Shown here one piece after another: positions 52,616 to 63,481 of a stretch of 64,000 bases of DNA. Position numbers and translations under genes: made by a program. Within the stretch, counting starts at the first letter, position 1. Each line of letters starts with the position of its first letter. Under the pieces are notes generated by a model. The model had not been told where the DNA came from and searched no databases. It worked only from the letters and a program-made list of their open reading frames with translations. This stretch comes from an uncultured Modestobacter sp. (GTDB lineage: Bacteria > Actinomycetota > Actinomycetes > Mycobacteriales > Geodermatophilaceae): NCBI RefSeq assembly GCF_947486615.1, contig NZ_CANKUD010000014.1, positions 47,604 to 111,603 on the forward strand. Direction: 5' to 3'.

Positions 52616-54141
52616 GCGCCGGGGTCGGGCAGGCTCCGGGCCGGACGCTCCCCGACGACGTCCGGCACCTGCTGGACGACGCGCTGGAGGTCTACCGGGA
52701 CGTGCCGGCGGCGGTGGGCCGGCTGCGCGCCTCCCGGGAGCGGATGGACGAGCCGCTGCGGGTGGCGCTGGCGGGCCGGGTGAAGGCCGGGAAGTCGACG
52801 CTGCTCAACGCGCTGGTGGGGGAGCGGATCGCCCCCACCGACGCGGGGGAGTGCACCCGGGTGGTCACCTGGTACCGGCGCGGCCCGGTGCCGCGGGTGG
52901 TGCTGCACGGCGTCGACGGCGCCCACCGTCCGCTGCCGGTCCGCCGGGTGCGGGGTGAGCTGCGTCTGGAGCTGGCGGACGCCGCGGTCGACCAGGTGGA
53001 GCGGCTGGTGGTCGACTGGCCGGCCGCCGGGCTGGGGACGGCGACGCTGATCGACACCCCGGGCATCTCCTCCCTGTCGGTGGAGAACAGTGCCCGCACC
53101 GAGGCGTTCATCGACGCCGGTGACCAGGTCTCCGGCGCGGACGCGGTGGTCTTCCTGACCCGGCAGTTCCAGCCGGCCGACCTGAGCTTCCTGGCCGCCG
53201 TGCAGCAGGCCTGCGGCGGCCTGGCGACGACCACGCTGTCGGTGCTCTCCCGGGCCGACGACGCCGGCGGCGGTCAGGTGGACGCACTGATCGCGGCCGG
53301 GCAGCTGGCCCGGCGCACCGCGGAGCAGCCCGCGGTGCGCGCGCTGAGCGCGAACGTGCTGCCGGTGGCGGGCCTGATGGCGCTGGGCGGGCGCACCCTG
53401 CGGCACGGGGACTTCGTCGCCTTCCGGGCGCTGGCCCGCGCCGACCGCTCCGACGTGGAGACGATTCTGCTCACCGCGGACCGGTTCCGCCGGCCCGAGG
53501 TGCCGGTGGACCTCTCCGCGGAGGTGCGGGTCGGCCTGCTGGAGCGGTTCGGCCTGTTCGGCATCCGGATGGCGGTGGCGCTGCTGCGCACGGGGGTCAC
53601 GGACGCCCCCACGCTCGCCGACCAGCTGGTGGCCCGCAGTGGGCTGGGTGAGCTGCAGCGCCTGCTGGCCGTGCAGTTCACCGAGCGCGGCGACCAGCTC
53701 AAGGCGGCCACCGCGATGCGCCTGCTGGAGCGGCTGCTGCGGGAACGGCCGGTCAGCGGCGACGGCGAGCTGTGGGCCGGCCTGGAGCGGGCCCGGACGG
53801 CGTCGCTGGACCTGGTGGAGCTGGACCTGCTTGCCCGGACGCGGTCGTCGGACGGGCCGTTCCCCCCGGACGTGCGCGAGGACGCCGAGCGGCTGCTCGG
53901 GGCGCACGGCTCCGGGGTGGCGGCCCGGCTGGGGCTCGGACCGCAGGCCACCCCGGCCGAGCTGCGCGCCGCCGCCGCTGCGTCGCTGGCCCGCTGGCAG
54001 GCGCACGCGGCCGACCCGCTGGCCAGGAGGGCGACGGTGGATGCGGCGGAACTGCTGGTGGAGGAGGCCGAGACGCTGCTGCTGGGGCTGGTCACCGACG
54101 AGGACGGCGAGGAGGTCGGATCAGCCGCGGGGTTCGTGTGA
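52612..54141 (+). CDS. iniC: Dynamin-like GTPase, IniC-like
   Basis: 509 residues. G1 GRVKAGKST (55-63), a switch threonine region TDAGECTRVVTWY, G3 DTPG, G4-like SRAD, then a helical C-terminus. No TM hairpin is evident, unlike the upstream GTPase, so the two may form a hetero-complex as proposed for IniA and IniC. GTG start overlaps the IniA-like stop. The 3' end overlaps the convergent membrane-protein gene by 21 bp. Confidence 0.88.
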   Translation: MSAGVGQAPGRTLPDDVRHLLDDALEVYRDVPAAVGRLRASRERMDEPLRVALAGRVKAGKSTLLNALVGERIAPTDAGECTRVVTWYRRGPVPRVVLHGVDGAHRPLPVRRVRGELRLELADAAVDQVERLVVDWPAAGLGTATLIDTPGISSLSVENSARTEAFIDAGDQVSGADAVVFLTRQFQPADLSFLAAVQQACGGLATTTLSVLSRADDAGGGQVDALIAAGQLARRTAEQPAVRALSANVLPVAGLMALGGRTLRHGDFVAFRALARADRSDVETILLTADRFRRPEVPVDLSAEVRVGLLERFGLFGIRMAVALLRTGVTDAPTLADQLVARSGLGELQRLLAVQFTERGDQLKAATAMRLLERLLRERPVSGDGELWAGLERARTASLDLVELDLLARTRSSDGPFPPDVREDAERLLGAHGSGVAARLGLGPQATPAELRAAAAASLARWQAHAADPLARRATVDAAELLVEEAETLLLGLVTDEDGEEVGSAAGFV

Positions 54142-54708
54142 CCAGGCACGCGAGGCCGGCAGGAGGAGCAGCACCACGGCCACCGCGATCAGGCCGCCCT
54201 GGGCGATGGCCGCGATCCGGTCGATCTCCGGGCCACCGGCGAGCAGGTCCTGGGCGAGCACGTCGACCACGGAGGTGAGCACGCCCAGCACCAGGAGACC
54301 GCGGCCCCACCCCGAACGGCGTCGCAGGTAGAGCACCAGGCAGAGGGCGCCGAGCACGGTCAGGGCGGCCAGCGGCCCCAGCACGGCCAGCACCGTGGTG
54401 TCCGCTCCCTCGCGGAGCAGGTCCTCCTCGGCGGTGGGGTCGGCGGCACCGGCGGAGTCGACCAGTCGCTGCCGCAGGTCGGCCAGGTCCAGCGCCGCGG
54501 TGCCGAGGGCGACGAGCCCGGCCAGCGTGGCGGCGCACCACGTCCACGCCGCCGCCCGGACCGTCCGGGGTGCCGGCGGCACCACGTACGGCGTCGGCGG
54601 GGCGAGGTCACTGCTCGTCGGCGGCCGGGGCGGTGGTGGAGGCAGGCGCCGGGGTCCACCGGTCGCCCGGCCGGGAGCCCGCATCCCGGCGGCGTCCGCC
54701 TCGGTCAT
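54121..54708 (-). CDS. Four-TM hypothetical membrane protein
   Basis: 195 residues: a Pro-rich cytoplasmic N-terminus (1-55) and four TM helices (about 60-190). No family recognised. ATG 54708 follows GGAGGACGG. Convergent overlap with the iniC-like gene; a link to the ini-like locus cannot be shown. Confidence 0.72.
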   Translation of the reverse strand: MTEADAAGMRAPGRATGGPRRLPPPPPRPPTSSDLAPPTPYVVPPAPRTVRAAAWTWCAATLAGLVALGTAALDLADLRQRLVDSAGAADPTAEEDLLREGADTTVLAVLGPLAALTVLGALCLVLYLRRRSGWGRGLLVLGVLTSVVDVLAQDLLAGGPEIDRIAAIAQGGLIAVAVVLLLLPASRAWSHEPRG

Positions 54709-54952
54709 CCGTCCTCCGTCCCTCCGGCCGGTCCCGGCCCACATCTGTGTCGGACCCTGACACCCGGACCGGGACCGGTGGGGGGTCGGTCGGCGCACGG
54801 GGGCGGCGAGACCAGGTGTCGGCGCCTTTGTGTCACGGGACGATTTCTTTCAGTGATCGATCTGCGCGGCTGGGTCGGGATCCGGCAGCCGGCCGCGACC
54901 AGCGGGTCGGTGATCGGGAGACACGCTGCGCTCTCGCTGACGGCCGGGGTCC

Positions 54953-54958
54953 TAGGGT
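54953..54958 (+). promoter_or_regulatory. Candidate -10 for a leaderless glycerate kinase mRNA
   Basis: TAGGGT (TANNNT) ends 6 nt before the ATG at 54965 and no Shine-Dalgarno exists, so transcription probably begins at the start codon. The upstream 150 bp are less GC-rich than the genes. Confidence 0.55.
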
Positions 54959-54964
54959 CGCCCC

Positions 54965-56089
54965 ATGCGCTCCGACCGACGACGGCCGCTGCGGGTGGTC
55001 ATCGCCCCCGACTCGTTCAAGGGCACGCTGGACGCCACGGCGGCTGCCGATGCGCTGGCCGCGGGCTGGCGGCGCGAACGGCCCGACGACGAGCTGGTCA
55101 CCGTGCCGCTCGCCGACGGCGGCGAGGGGACGCTGGATGCGCTCGGGCACGACCTGCCGGCCGAGTGCTGGCGCTCCGCCGCGGTCACCGGCCCCGACGG
55201 CGGCCCGGTCGACGCCGCCTGGCTGCTGCTCCCCGACGGCACCGCGGTGGTGGAGATGGCCCGGGCCGCCGGCCTTCCCCTGCTGCGCCGGGCCGACCCC
55301 CTGGGCGCCACGACCCGCGGGCTCGGCCAGCTGCTCGCCGCGGTCGTCGCCGATCCCGCCGTGCACCGGGTGATGCTGACCCTCGGCGGGTCGGCCACCA
55401 CCGACGGCGGCACCGGGGCGCTCGCCGCGCTGGGCGCCCGGTTCCTGGACGCCGAGGGTGCCGACCTCCCGCCGGGTGGCGGCGCGCTGACCCGGCTGGC
55501 CCGGGTCGACCTCGCCGGGCTCGTCCCCCCGCCGGACGGCGGGGTGCAGTGCCTGGTCGACGTCACCGCGCCGCTGCTCGGGCCGTTGGGCGCGGCCGGC
55601 CAGTTCGGCCCGCAGAAGGGTGCCACGCCCGACCAGGTGGCCGTGCTCGACGACGCCCTGGCCCGGCTGGCGGACCTGCTCGGTGGCGACCGGGAGGCGC
55701 CCGGCGCCGGGGCGGCCGGGGGGACGGCGTACGGCTTCGCGGCCTGCTGGGGGGCGGAGTTCGTCAGCGGTGCCCGGGCGGTGGCGGCCGCGGCCGGCCT
55801 GGACGACGCGCTGCGGGACGCGACGCTGGTGGTGACCGGGGAGGGGCAGTTCGACGCGCAGTCGCTGCGCGGCAAGGTCGTCGGTGACCTGGTGGACCGG
55901 GCGGGGACCGCAGGCGTGCCGGTCGCCGTCGTCGCCGGCCGGGTGGACGCCGCCGGGGACCTGCCGGTCGCCCGGGCGCTCTCCCTCACCGACCTGGCCG
56001 GATCGGTCGCCGGGGCGATGTCCGACCCGGCTCGCTGGCTGGCCGCGGCGGGGACGCAGCTGGCTCGGGAACAGTCCGTCACACTCTGA
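54965..56089 (+). CDS. Glycerate kinase (GlxK/GarK family)
   Basis: 374 residues; phosphorylates D-glycerate in glyoxylate or glycerate use. Family motifs VVIAPDSFKGTL, LADGGEGT, LTLGGSATTDGGTG, FGPQKGATP and VTGEGQFDAQSLRGK are all present. Leaderless start inferred. Stands alone between a divergent membrane protein gene and a kinase gene. Confidence 0.93.
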   Translation: MRSDRRRPLRVVIAPDSFKGTLDATAAADALAAGWRRERPDDELVTVPLADGGEGTLDALGHDLPAECWRSAAVTGPDGGPVDAAWLLLPDGTAVVEMARAAGLPLLRRADPLGATTRGLGQLLAAVVADPAVHRVMLTLGGSATTDGGTGALAALGARFLDAEGADLPPGGGALTRLARVDLAGLVPPPDGGVQCLVDVTAPLLGPLGAAGQFGPQKGATPDQVAVLDDALARLADLLGGDREAPGAGAAGGTAYGFAACWGAEFVSGARAVAAAAGLDDALRDATLVVTGEGQFDAQSLRGKVVGDLVDRAGTAGVPVAVVAGRVDAAGDLPVARALSLTDLAGSVAGAMSDPARWLAAAGTQLAREQSVTL

Positions 56090-56231
56090 CGTTGCCGGGG
56101 TCGGTCGTGGTCTGCCGAACGCATGTGTACGAGCGCCCTGAGGGGGCATCCTCTCCCTCGGTGTGCCCGCCACGGTGTCGGCTGCCTGGGCACCGACCGG
56201 ACGAGGACGCAGGACGAGGGGACGACGCACA

Positions 56232-58001
<1,770 letters not shown>

Positions 58002-58095
58002 CCGGAACCGCCCGGTGACGCCTGCCCCCCGGTAGGGTCCGGCCGATCAGTCCGGCTGCACCGTCGCAGCGGGACCGTGGACGGCGCGAGGTGTC

Positions 58096-60006
58096 GTGGA
58101 CGCAGTGGGGGAGAGCGCACCCGGCGGGACGCCGCCGTCCGTTCCTGTCGAGCTCGAACGGCCCGACCACGCGGCGGTCTTCGCCGCGATGCCGACCCCG
58201 TACCTGGTGCTCACCCCCGAGCTGGTCATCGCCGACGCCAACCCCGCCTACCTGTCCGTCACCGGGCGGACGCTGGCCGAGCTGGTCGGCCGCCCGCTCT
58301 TCGACGCCTTCCCGGGCAACCCCAACAGCGTGGACGCCGACGGCGGGGCCGGGAAGATCCGGGCCTCCCTGCAGCGGGCCCGGGACACCGGCCGGCCACA
58401 GACGATGCCGGTGCAGGAGTACGACGTCCCCGACGGCGCCGGTGGCTTCCGCAAGCGGTTCTGGAGCCTGATCAGCGTCCCGGTGCTGGACGGTGACGGG
58501 CGCTGCTGCCACCTCCTGCAGCGGGCCGAGGACATCACCGACTACGTGCGGGAGCAGGCGATCGATGCCCACCCCAGCGCGCAGGGCAAGAAGTGGCAGC
58601 GCCGGGTGCTGCAGGTGGAGAGCGACCTGTTCGCCCGCGGCGCGGAGCTGCGTGCGGCCCGCGAAGCGGAGGCCGACACCGCGAACCGGCTCGCCGCGCT
58701 CTCCGACGTGGCGCTCGCCCTGGGGCAGGCCGACACGCTCGACGAGCTCGCCCGGGTGGTCACCGACCGCGGCCTGGTCGCCCTGGGGGCCTACGGCGGG
58801 GCGGTGGCGGTCTGCGAGGGGGACAACGGGCTGCGGATCGTGCTCACCCGGGACCTGGGGCCCGCCGACGCCGGCGTCGACACGCTGCTGCGGCTGGACG
58901 CCGGGTACCCCGGCTGCGTGGCCGCCCGCACCGGGGAACGCGTGCTGCTGCCCGACCCGGCGGCCAGCGTCGCCTTCTCCCCCGAGCTCGCCGCGCTGAT
59001 GACCGACACGTTGGCGCAGGCCTGGGCGGCCGTGCCACTGGAGAGCGGTGGACGGCGGATCGGCTCGTTGAGCGTGGCCTGGGACCTCCCCCGCACGCTG
59101 GACGAGGGGGAGGTCCAGCTGCTCCTCGCCCTGGCCGCCCAGTGCGCCCAGGCCCTCGAGCGGATCCGGGCCCGGGACGCCGAACGGGCCCAGCACGCGG
59201 TGGTCCAGGGCATGGCCGAGGCGCTGCAGCGCAGCCTGCTGACCGAGCCGGCCCAGCCCGACCACCTGGAGGTCGCCGTCCGCTACCTGCCGGCCGCCTC
59301 GCTCGCCCAGGTCGGCGGCGACTGGTACGACGCCTTCCTGCTCGGCGACGGCCGCACCACGCTGGTCATCGGGGACGTCACCGGGCACGACCGGCACGCC
59401 GCCGCGGCGATGGCCCAGGTGCGCAACGTGCTGCGCGGCGTGGCGCACAGCATGCTCGGCTCACCGGCGGCCGTGCTCAGCGCGCTGGACCGGGCGATGC
59501 AGGACCTGGCGGTCGACGCGCTGGCCACCGCCGTCCTGGCCACCGTCGAGCAGGGACCGGCCGAGGCCGCGGCCGGCCGGCGGCTGCTGCGCTGGAGCAA
59601 CGCCGGCCACCCACCCCCGTTGCTGATCGGCCCCGACGGCGGCGTCGTCGTCCTGGAGCGGGACCCGGACCTGCTGCTCGGGCTGGACCCGGCGGTGGAG
59701 CGCACCGACCACACCCTGCTGCTGGAGCCGGGCACCACGGTGCTGCTCTACACCGACGGGCTGGTCGAGCGCCGGGGGTCGACGCTGGACGAGGGCACCG
59801 CCTGGCTGGTGGAGGTGGTCGGCGCGTGCGGCGGGCGGCCGCTGGACGAGCTGTGCGACCGGCTGCTGGCCGAGCTGGCCGGGTCGGTCGAGGACGACGT
59901 GGCCCTGCTGGCGGTCCGGGCCCACCCCGTGGACCGTCCCCGACCGCCCGAGGCCGGGCCGGAGCGGCTGCCGCCGGCGCACACCGCCCGGGGCGGGCGC
60001 CGCTGA
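58096..60006 (+). CDS. PAS-GAF-PP2C (SpoIIE-type) phosphatase
   Basis: 636 residues. PAS domain (25-150: AMPTPYLVLTPELVIADANPAYLSVTGRT), coiled coil (175-200), GAF domain (205-375) and a SpoIIE-like PP2C domain (385-620: VGGDWYDAF, VIGDVTGHDRHAAAAMAQVRN, LRWSNAGHPPPLL, YTDGLVERR, DDVALLAVR). These enzymes commonly act on anti-sigma antagonists. GTG start after GAGG. Its partner could be the kinase upstream; no anti-sigma kinase lies nearby. Confidence 0.93.
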   Translation: MDAVGESAPGGTPPSVPVELERPDHAAVFAAMPTPYLVLTPELVIADANPAYLSVTGRTLAELVGRPLFDAFPGNPNSVDADGGAGKIRASLQRARDTGRPQTMPVQEYDVPDGAGGFRKRFWSLISVPVLDGDGRCCHLLQRAEDITDYVREQAIDAHPSAQGKKWQRRVLQVESDLFARGAELRAAREAEADTANRLAALSDVALALGQADTLDELARVVTDRGLVALGAYGGAVAVCEGDNGLRIVLTRDLGPADAGVDTLLRLDAGYPGCVAARTGERVLLPDPAASVAFSPELAALMTDTLAQAWAAVPLESGGRRIGSLSVAWDLPRTLDEGEVQLLLALAAQCAQALERIRARDAERAQHAVVQGMAEALQRSLLTEPAQPDHLEVAVRYLPAASLAQVGGDWYDAFLLGDGRTTLVIGDVTGHDRHAAAAMAQVRNVLRGVAHSMLGSPAAVLSALDRAMQDLAVDALATAVLATVEQGPAEAAAGRRLLRWSNAGHPPPLLIGPDGGVVVLERDPDLLLGLDPAVERTDHTLLLEPGTTVLLYTDGLVERRGSTLDEGTAWLVEVVGACGGRPLDELCDRLLAELAGSVEDDVALLAVRAHPVDRPRPPEAGPERLPPAHTARGGRR

Positions 60007-60016
60007 GCGGCCGACG

Positions 60017-60340
60017 TCAGGCGACCGGCCGGCGGGGCAGGACCTGCCGCCCGGCCGCCCTGCCGGCCAGCACCAGGCAGGCGGCCGCGGCGGCCAGGGC
60101 GAGCCGGCCGGGGGAGGCGTCCAGACCGCCGAGCAGCACCCCGATCCCGGCGGCGACCACCGCGGCGGTGAGCAGCTGGTCCCGGCCCTGCTGCCAGCCG
60201 GCCACGGTGAGCAGCACCGCGGCGACGACGAGGACCCGGGCCGGGTGTGCGGCCCCGGCCAGTTGACCGGACCAGGACAGCCCGAGGGCGCCCGCCGCGC
60301 AGACCGCCCCGGCGAGGAGCCAGCCCCCGCCGCGGGTCAC
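60017..60340 (-). CDS. Small membrane protein
   Basis: 107 residues with about four hydrophobic helices (WLLAGAVCAAGALGLSW, VLVVAAVLLTVAGW, LTAAVVAAGIGVLLGG, LALAAAAACLVLAG). No family recognised. GTG start overlaps the stop of the upstream gene (GTGA), so it is made together with it. Confidence 0.65.
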   Translation of the reverse strand: MTRGGGWLLAGAVCAAGALGLSWSGQLAGAAHPARVLVVAAVLLTVAGWQQGRDQLLTAAVVAAGIGVLLGGLDASPGRLALAAAAACLVLAGRAAGRQVLPRRPVA

Positions 60341-61374
60341 TCGCCGCGGCCCGGGGACAACCACAGCGCGGCCGCCCCGGCGCCCAGGGCGGCGGTCAGC
60401 CAGAAGCCGCGGTCGCTGGCGACCAGGGGCAGGGCGACCAGCACCCAGGAGGCGGCGAGGGCGGTCAGGCCGCCGGCGGCGACCCGCCACGCCGTCCGCA
60501 CCGAGAGCGCCTGGCCGGCCAGCGGGGCGAGGAAGGGCACCAGCAGCAGGACGACGCCGACGGTGGCGAACGTCGACCAGGTGGGCACGACCTCCCACAG
60601 CGACTGGTTGCCGAAGTCCAGCACCAGGCCCAGCTGCAGCAACACCAACGACAGCCCGACCAGCCCGGCGCCGACCAGCAGGGTGCGGTCCCGGACGGCG
60701 GTCAGCGCCGACCGGCGGCCGCCGCCGGCCGGGGCGGCGGGCGGCAACCCGGTCGCGGTCGCCGGCCCGGGGGCCGCCGGCGGCGGCTCGGCGACGGAGG
60801 GGTCGCCGGCGACACCGGGGCCCAGGTCGACCGGTGCGGTCACCTGGCTGGTGTCGTAGGAGGGCTGGTAGGGCTCGTAGGGCTGGGCCGCAGCCGTCTC
60901 CGGGGCCGCCGTGGGCTGCCCGGACACCGACGGCTGCTCGCTGTGGGCCGGGGAGCTGTGGGTCGGGGTGGTCTGCGTCGGCGCGCTCTGGGCGGCGATC
61001 GGGCCGGTGGCCGGGTGTCCGGCGGTCACCGGCCGGTCGGCTCCCGTCGTCCCGGCCGGCCCCGGCACGGGCGCCGTCGCGCTCTGCTGCCACTCCCCGG
61101 GCTGCCAGTCGCCGCCCTGCCCCTCGCTGCCCTGCCACTCACTGCCCGGCCATGGACCCGGCTCGGCGTCGCCTTCCGGCTGCTGGTCGGTCGCCTGCTG
61201 CGCCGGCTGTGCCTCGGGGCGCTGGCTGGGTGGCAGCAGGATCGACTGGGTGCGCGGGTCCTCCGACGGGGACGCCGCCGTGCTGCCGGTGCCGGTCGCT
61301 GCGGTGTCGTCGCCGTCCGTGCTCGGGTCGTGGTGCGGCTGCGGTTCGGGGATCGGCGGGTGCGGCTGGCTCAC
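60337..61374 (-). CDS. Membrane protein with long Pro/Gln/Thr-rich N-terminus
   Basis: 345 residues. The first 220 are disordered (rich in Pro, Gln, Thr, Ser, Glu), followed by four TM helices in the C-terminal 110 residues (LVGAGLVGLSLVLLQLGLVL, TFATVGVVLLLVPFLAPL, and two more). Unknown function. GTG 61374 follows AGGAGG by 4 nt. Coupled to the small membrane protein downstream. Confidence 0.78.
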   Translation of the reverse strand: MSQPHPPIPEPQPHHDPSTDGDDTAATGTGSTAASPSEDPRTQSILLPPSQRPEAQPAQQATDQQPEGDAEPGPWPGSEWQGSEGQGGDWQPGEWQQSATAPVPGPAGTTGADRPVTAGHPATGPIAAQSAPTQTTPTHSSPAHSEQPSVSGQPTAAPETAAAQPYEPYQPSYDTSQVTAPVDLGPGVAGDPSVAEPPPAAPGPATATGLPPAAPAGGGRRSALTAVRDRTLLVGAGLVGLSLVLLQLGLVLDFGNQSLWEVVPTWSTFATVGVVLLLVPFLAPLAGQALSVRTAWRVAAGGLTALAASWVLVALPLVASDRGFWLTAALGAGAAALWLSPGRGE

Positions 61375-61566
61375 GGGTCCTCCTGGTGCAGGGGCTGACG
61401 GGGCGGTGCAGTGACCGACGGTGCGGTGCCGACGGGCGGTGCGGTGGCCGACGGCGTCCGCGGAAGTGGTCGCCCCGGGCTGCGGACGCACCGGCAGGGT
61501 CCTGGTCACGGTAGCGGCGGTGCCCCGGCCGGGTCGTCGTCCCGCGCCGTCGGGGCGGCCGCCGCC

Positions 61567-61572
61567 TAGGGT
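61567..61572 (+). promoter_or_regulatory. Candidate -10 for a leaderless cinA mRNA
   Basis: TAGGGT ends 6 nt before the GTG at 61579, the same spacing and hexamer as at the glycerate kinase gene. No Shine-Dalgarno. Confidence 0.55.
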
Positions 61573-61578
61573 CGGGCC

Positions 61579-62856
61579 GTGACAGTGCGCGCGGGGATCG
61601 TGGTCACCGGCACCGAGGTGCTCACCGGGCGGGTGGCCGACCGGAACGGCCCGTGGCTGGCCGAGGCGCTGCGGTCGATGGGCGTCGACGTCGGCTCGGT
61701 GGTGGTGGTCGGGGACCGCCCCGACGACCTGCGGGCCGCGCTCGCCTTCCTCGCCGGCAGTGGCGTCGACCTGCTCATCACCACCGGTGGGCTGGGCCCG
61801 ACCGCCGACGACCTGACCGCCGAGGTGGTGGGCGGCTTCCAGGGCCGGCCCTCGCAGCTGGACCCGGCGCTGGAGCGGCGGATCGCCGACGTCGTCGAGC
61901 GGCTCACGGCGATGCGCGGGTGGGACACCCCACCGGAGGCGGCCGCGGCCGGGATCGCCAAGCAGGCGATGGTGCCCGCCGGCGCGACGGTGCTCGAACC
62001 GGTCGGGACGGCGCCGGGGCTGGTCGTCCCGGTGGCCGAGAGCCGGTCCGGCCCGCCCGTGCTCGTGCTGCCCGGCCCGCCGGTGGAGCTGCAGGGCATG
62101 TGGCCGGCGGCGGTGGCGGCCGGACCGGTGCGCCGGGCACTGGCCGGGGCGACCGAGCTCCGCCAGTCGACGCTGCGGCTGTGGGGCACGCCGGAGTCCG
62201 AGCTCGCCGCCACGCTGCGCCGGGTCGAGGACCAGCTCACCGGCCTGGAGGTCACCACCTGCCTGCGCGACGGCGAGCTGGAGATCGTCACCCGGTACGC
62301 CCCGGAGGCCGAGGCCGCCCACGGCCGGCTGACCGCCGCGGTCGAGGACGACTACCCGGACACGCTGTTCAGCCACGGCCCGACGGTCGACGAGCTGGTG
62401 GCCACCCTGCTGGACGAGCGCGGCTGGACGGTCGCGGTGGGTGAGGCGGACACCGGCGGGCTGGTCACCGCCCGGCTCACCCGCGCGCCGGGGGCGTCGC
62501 GGCGGGTGCTCGGCGGGGTGGTCGCCTACGCGAACGAGGCGAAGGAGCAGCTGCTGGGCGTGCCGGCCACGGTGCTCGCCGAGCACGGCGCGGTCAGCGC
62601 GGCCGGGGCGACGGCGCTCGCCGAGGGCGCCCGGCGGCGGTTCGGCGCCGACCTGGGCATCGGGGTCAGCGGGATCGCCGGGCCGGGCGGGGGCACCGCG
62701 GCCAAGCCGGTGGGCACCCTGCACCTGGCCCTCGCCACCCCGGCCGGCACCACCACGGCCGCGCACCGGCTCCGCGGGGGCCGGGACGCCGTCCGGGAGC
62801 GGGCGACGACCCTGGTGCTGCACGAGCTGAGGCAGCTGCTGTCGGCGGCCGGCTGA
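61579..62856 (+). CDS. cinA: CinA-family protein with altered deamidase motif
   Basis: 425 residues. N-terminal COG1058 domain (1-170: IVVTGTEVLTGRVADRNGPWLAEAL, TTGGLGPTADDLT, LPGPPVELQGMW), which in relatives hydrolyses ADP-ribose-type dinucleotides. C-terminal CinA (PncC) domain (275-420: GVVAYANEAKEQLLGVP, GVSGIAGPGGGTAAKPVGT). The usual active-site AESCTGG reads GEADTGG here, losing the serine and cysteine, so NMN amidase activity is doubtful. Confidence 0.92.
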   Translation: MTVRAGIVVTGTEVLTGRVADRNGPWLAEALRSMGVDVGSVVVVGDRPDDLRAALAFLAGSGVDLLITTGGLGPTADDLTAEVVGGFQGRPSQLDPALERRIADVVERLTAMRGWDTPPEAAAAGIAKQAMVPAGATVLEPVGTAPGLVVPVAESRSGPPVLVLPGPPVELQGMWPAAVAAGPVRRALAGATELRQSTLRLWGTPESELAATLRRVEDQLTGLEVTTCLRDGELEIVTRYAPEAEAAHGRLTAAVEDDYPDTLFSHGPTVDELVATLLDERGWTVAVGEADTGGLVTARLTRAPGASRRVLGGVVAYANEAKEQLLGVPATVLAEHGAVSAAGATALAEGARRRFGADLGIGVSGIAGPGGGTAAKPVGTLHLALATPAGTTTAAHRLRGGRDAVRERATTLVLHELRQLLSAAG

Positions 62857-62863
62857 GCGCAGT

Positions 62864-63415
62864 TCAGTCCTCCCAGCCGACCACCCGGCTGCGGCGCTCG
62901 ACCAGCAGGACGTCGTGCCAGGTGGCCCGGCCGTCGACGATGCGGCGGCCGACCCGTTCCCGCCGGCCCAGCACCCGGAAGCCCAGCCGCTCGTGCAGCG
63001 CCAGGCTGCCGGTGTTGGCCGGGAAGACCGCCGAGCGGATGGTCCAGATGCCGTCGGCCTCGGTCGAGTCGACCAGCCCCTGCAGCAGCAGTCGGCCCGC
63101 GCCGCGCCCCTGCGCCCCTGGCGCGACGTAGACCGAGTGCTCGACCACGCCGGCGTAGGCCTCCCGCGGTGACTCGCGGCTGCAGGCGACCCAGCCGAGC
63201 ACCGCGCCGGAGCCGTCGGTGGCCACGTGCCGGTGGCCGGGCAGCCGGGTGGCGTCGAACGCCGTCCAGGACGGCGGCTCGGTCTCGAAGGTGGCCAGGC
63301 CGGTGGCGATCCCGGCGGCGTACACCTCCCGGACGGCGGGCCAGTCGGCGGCGGTCATCGGCCGCAGGGTGAGCGGAGACGAGGTGCGGAGGACGGGTGG
63401 CTGCACGGTGTCCAT
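62864..63415 (-). CDS. GNAT-family N-acetyltransferase, phosphinothricin-acetyltransferase-like
   Basis: 183 residues. Motifs LTLRPMTAADWPAVREVYAAGI, TFETEPPSWTAFDA, VEHSVYVAPGAQGRGAGRLLLQGLV (acetyl-CoA loop QGRGAG) and NTGSLALHERLGFR are typical of the Bar/Pat and MddA group that acetylates phosphinothricin, methionine sulfoximine or similar amino acids. Natural substrate unknown. ATG 63415 lacks a strong Shine-Dalgarno. Convergent with cinA, 7 bp apart. Confidence 0.9.
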   Translation of the reverse strand: MDTVQPPVLRTSSPLTLRPMTAADWPAVREVYAAGIATGLATFETEPPSWTAFDATRLPGHRHVATDGSGAVLGWVACSRESPREAYAGVVEHSVYVAPGAQGRGAGRLLLQGLVDSTEADGIWTIRSAVFPANTGSLALHERLGFRVLGRRERVGRRIVDGRATWHDVLLVERRSRVVGWED

Positions 63416-63447
63416 GATCGGCGTCCCGCCCGGGCAGCCGGGCGGGG

Positions 63448-63461
63448 GTTCCACGTGGAAC
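63448..63461. other. parS-type ParB site, copy 4
   Basis: Exact GTTCCACGTGGAAC in the 66-bp divergent gap between the GNAT gene and the SRPBCC gene. Confidence 0.85.
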
Positions 63462-63481
63462 CAGCCGGGCACTGACCCTCG

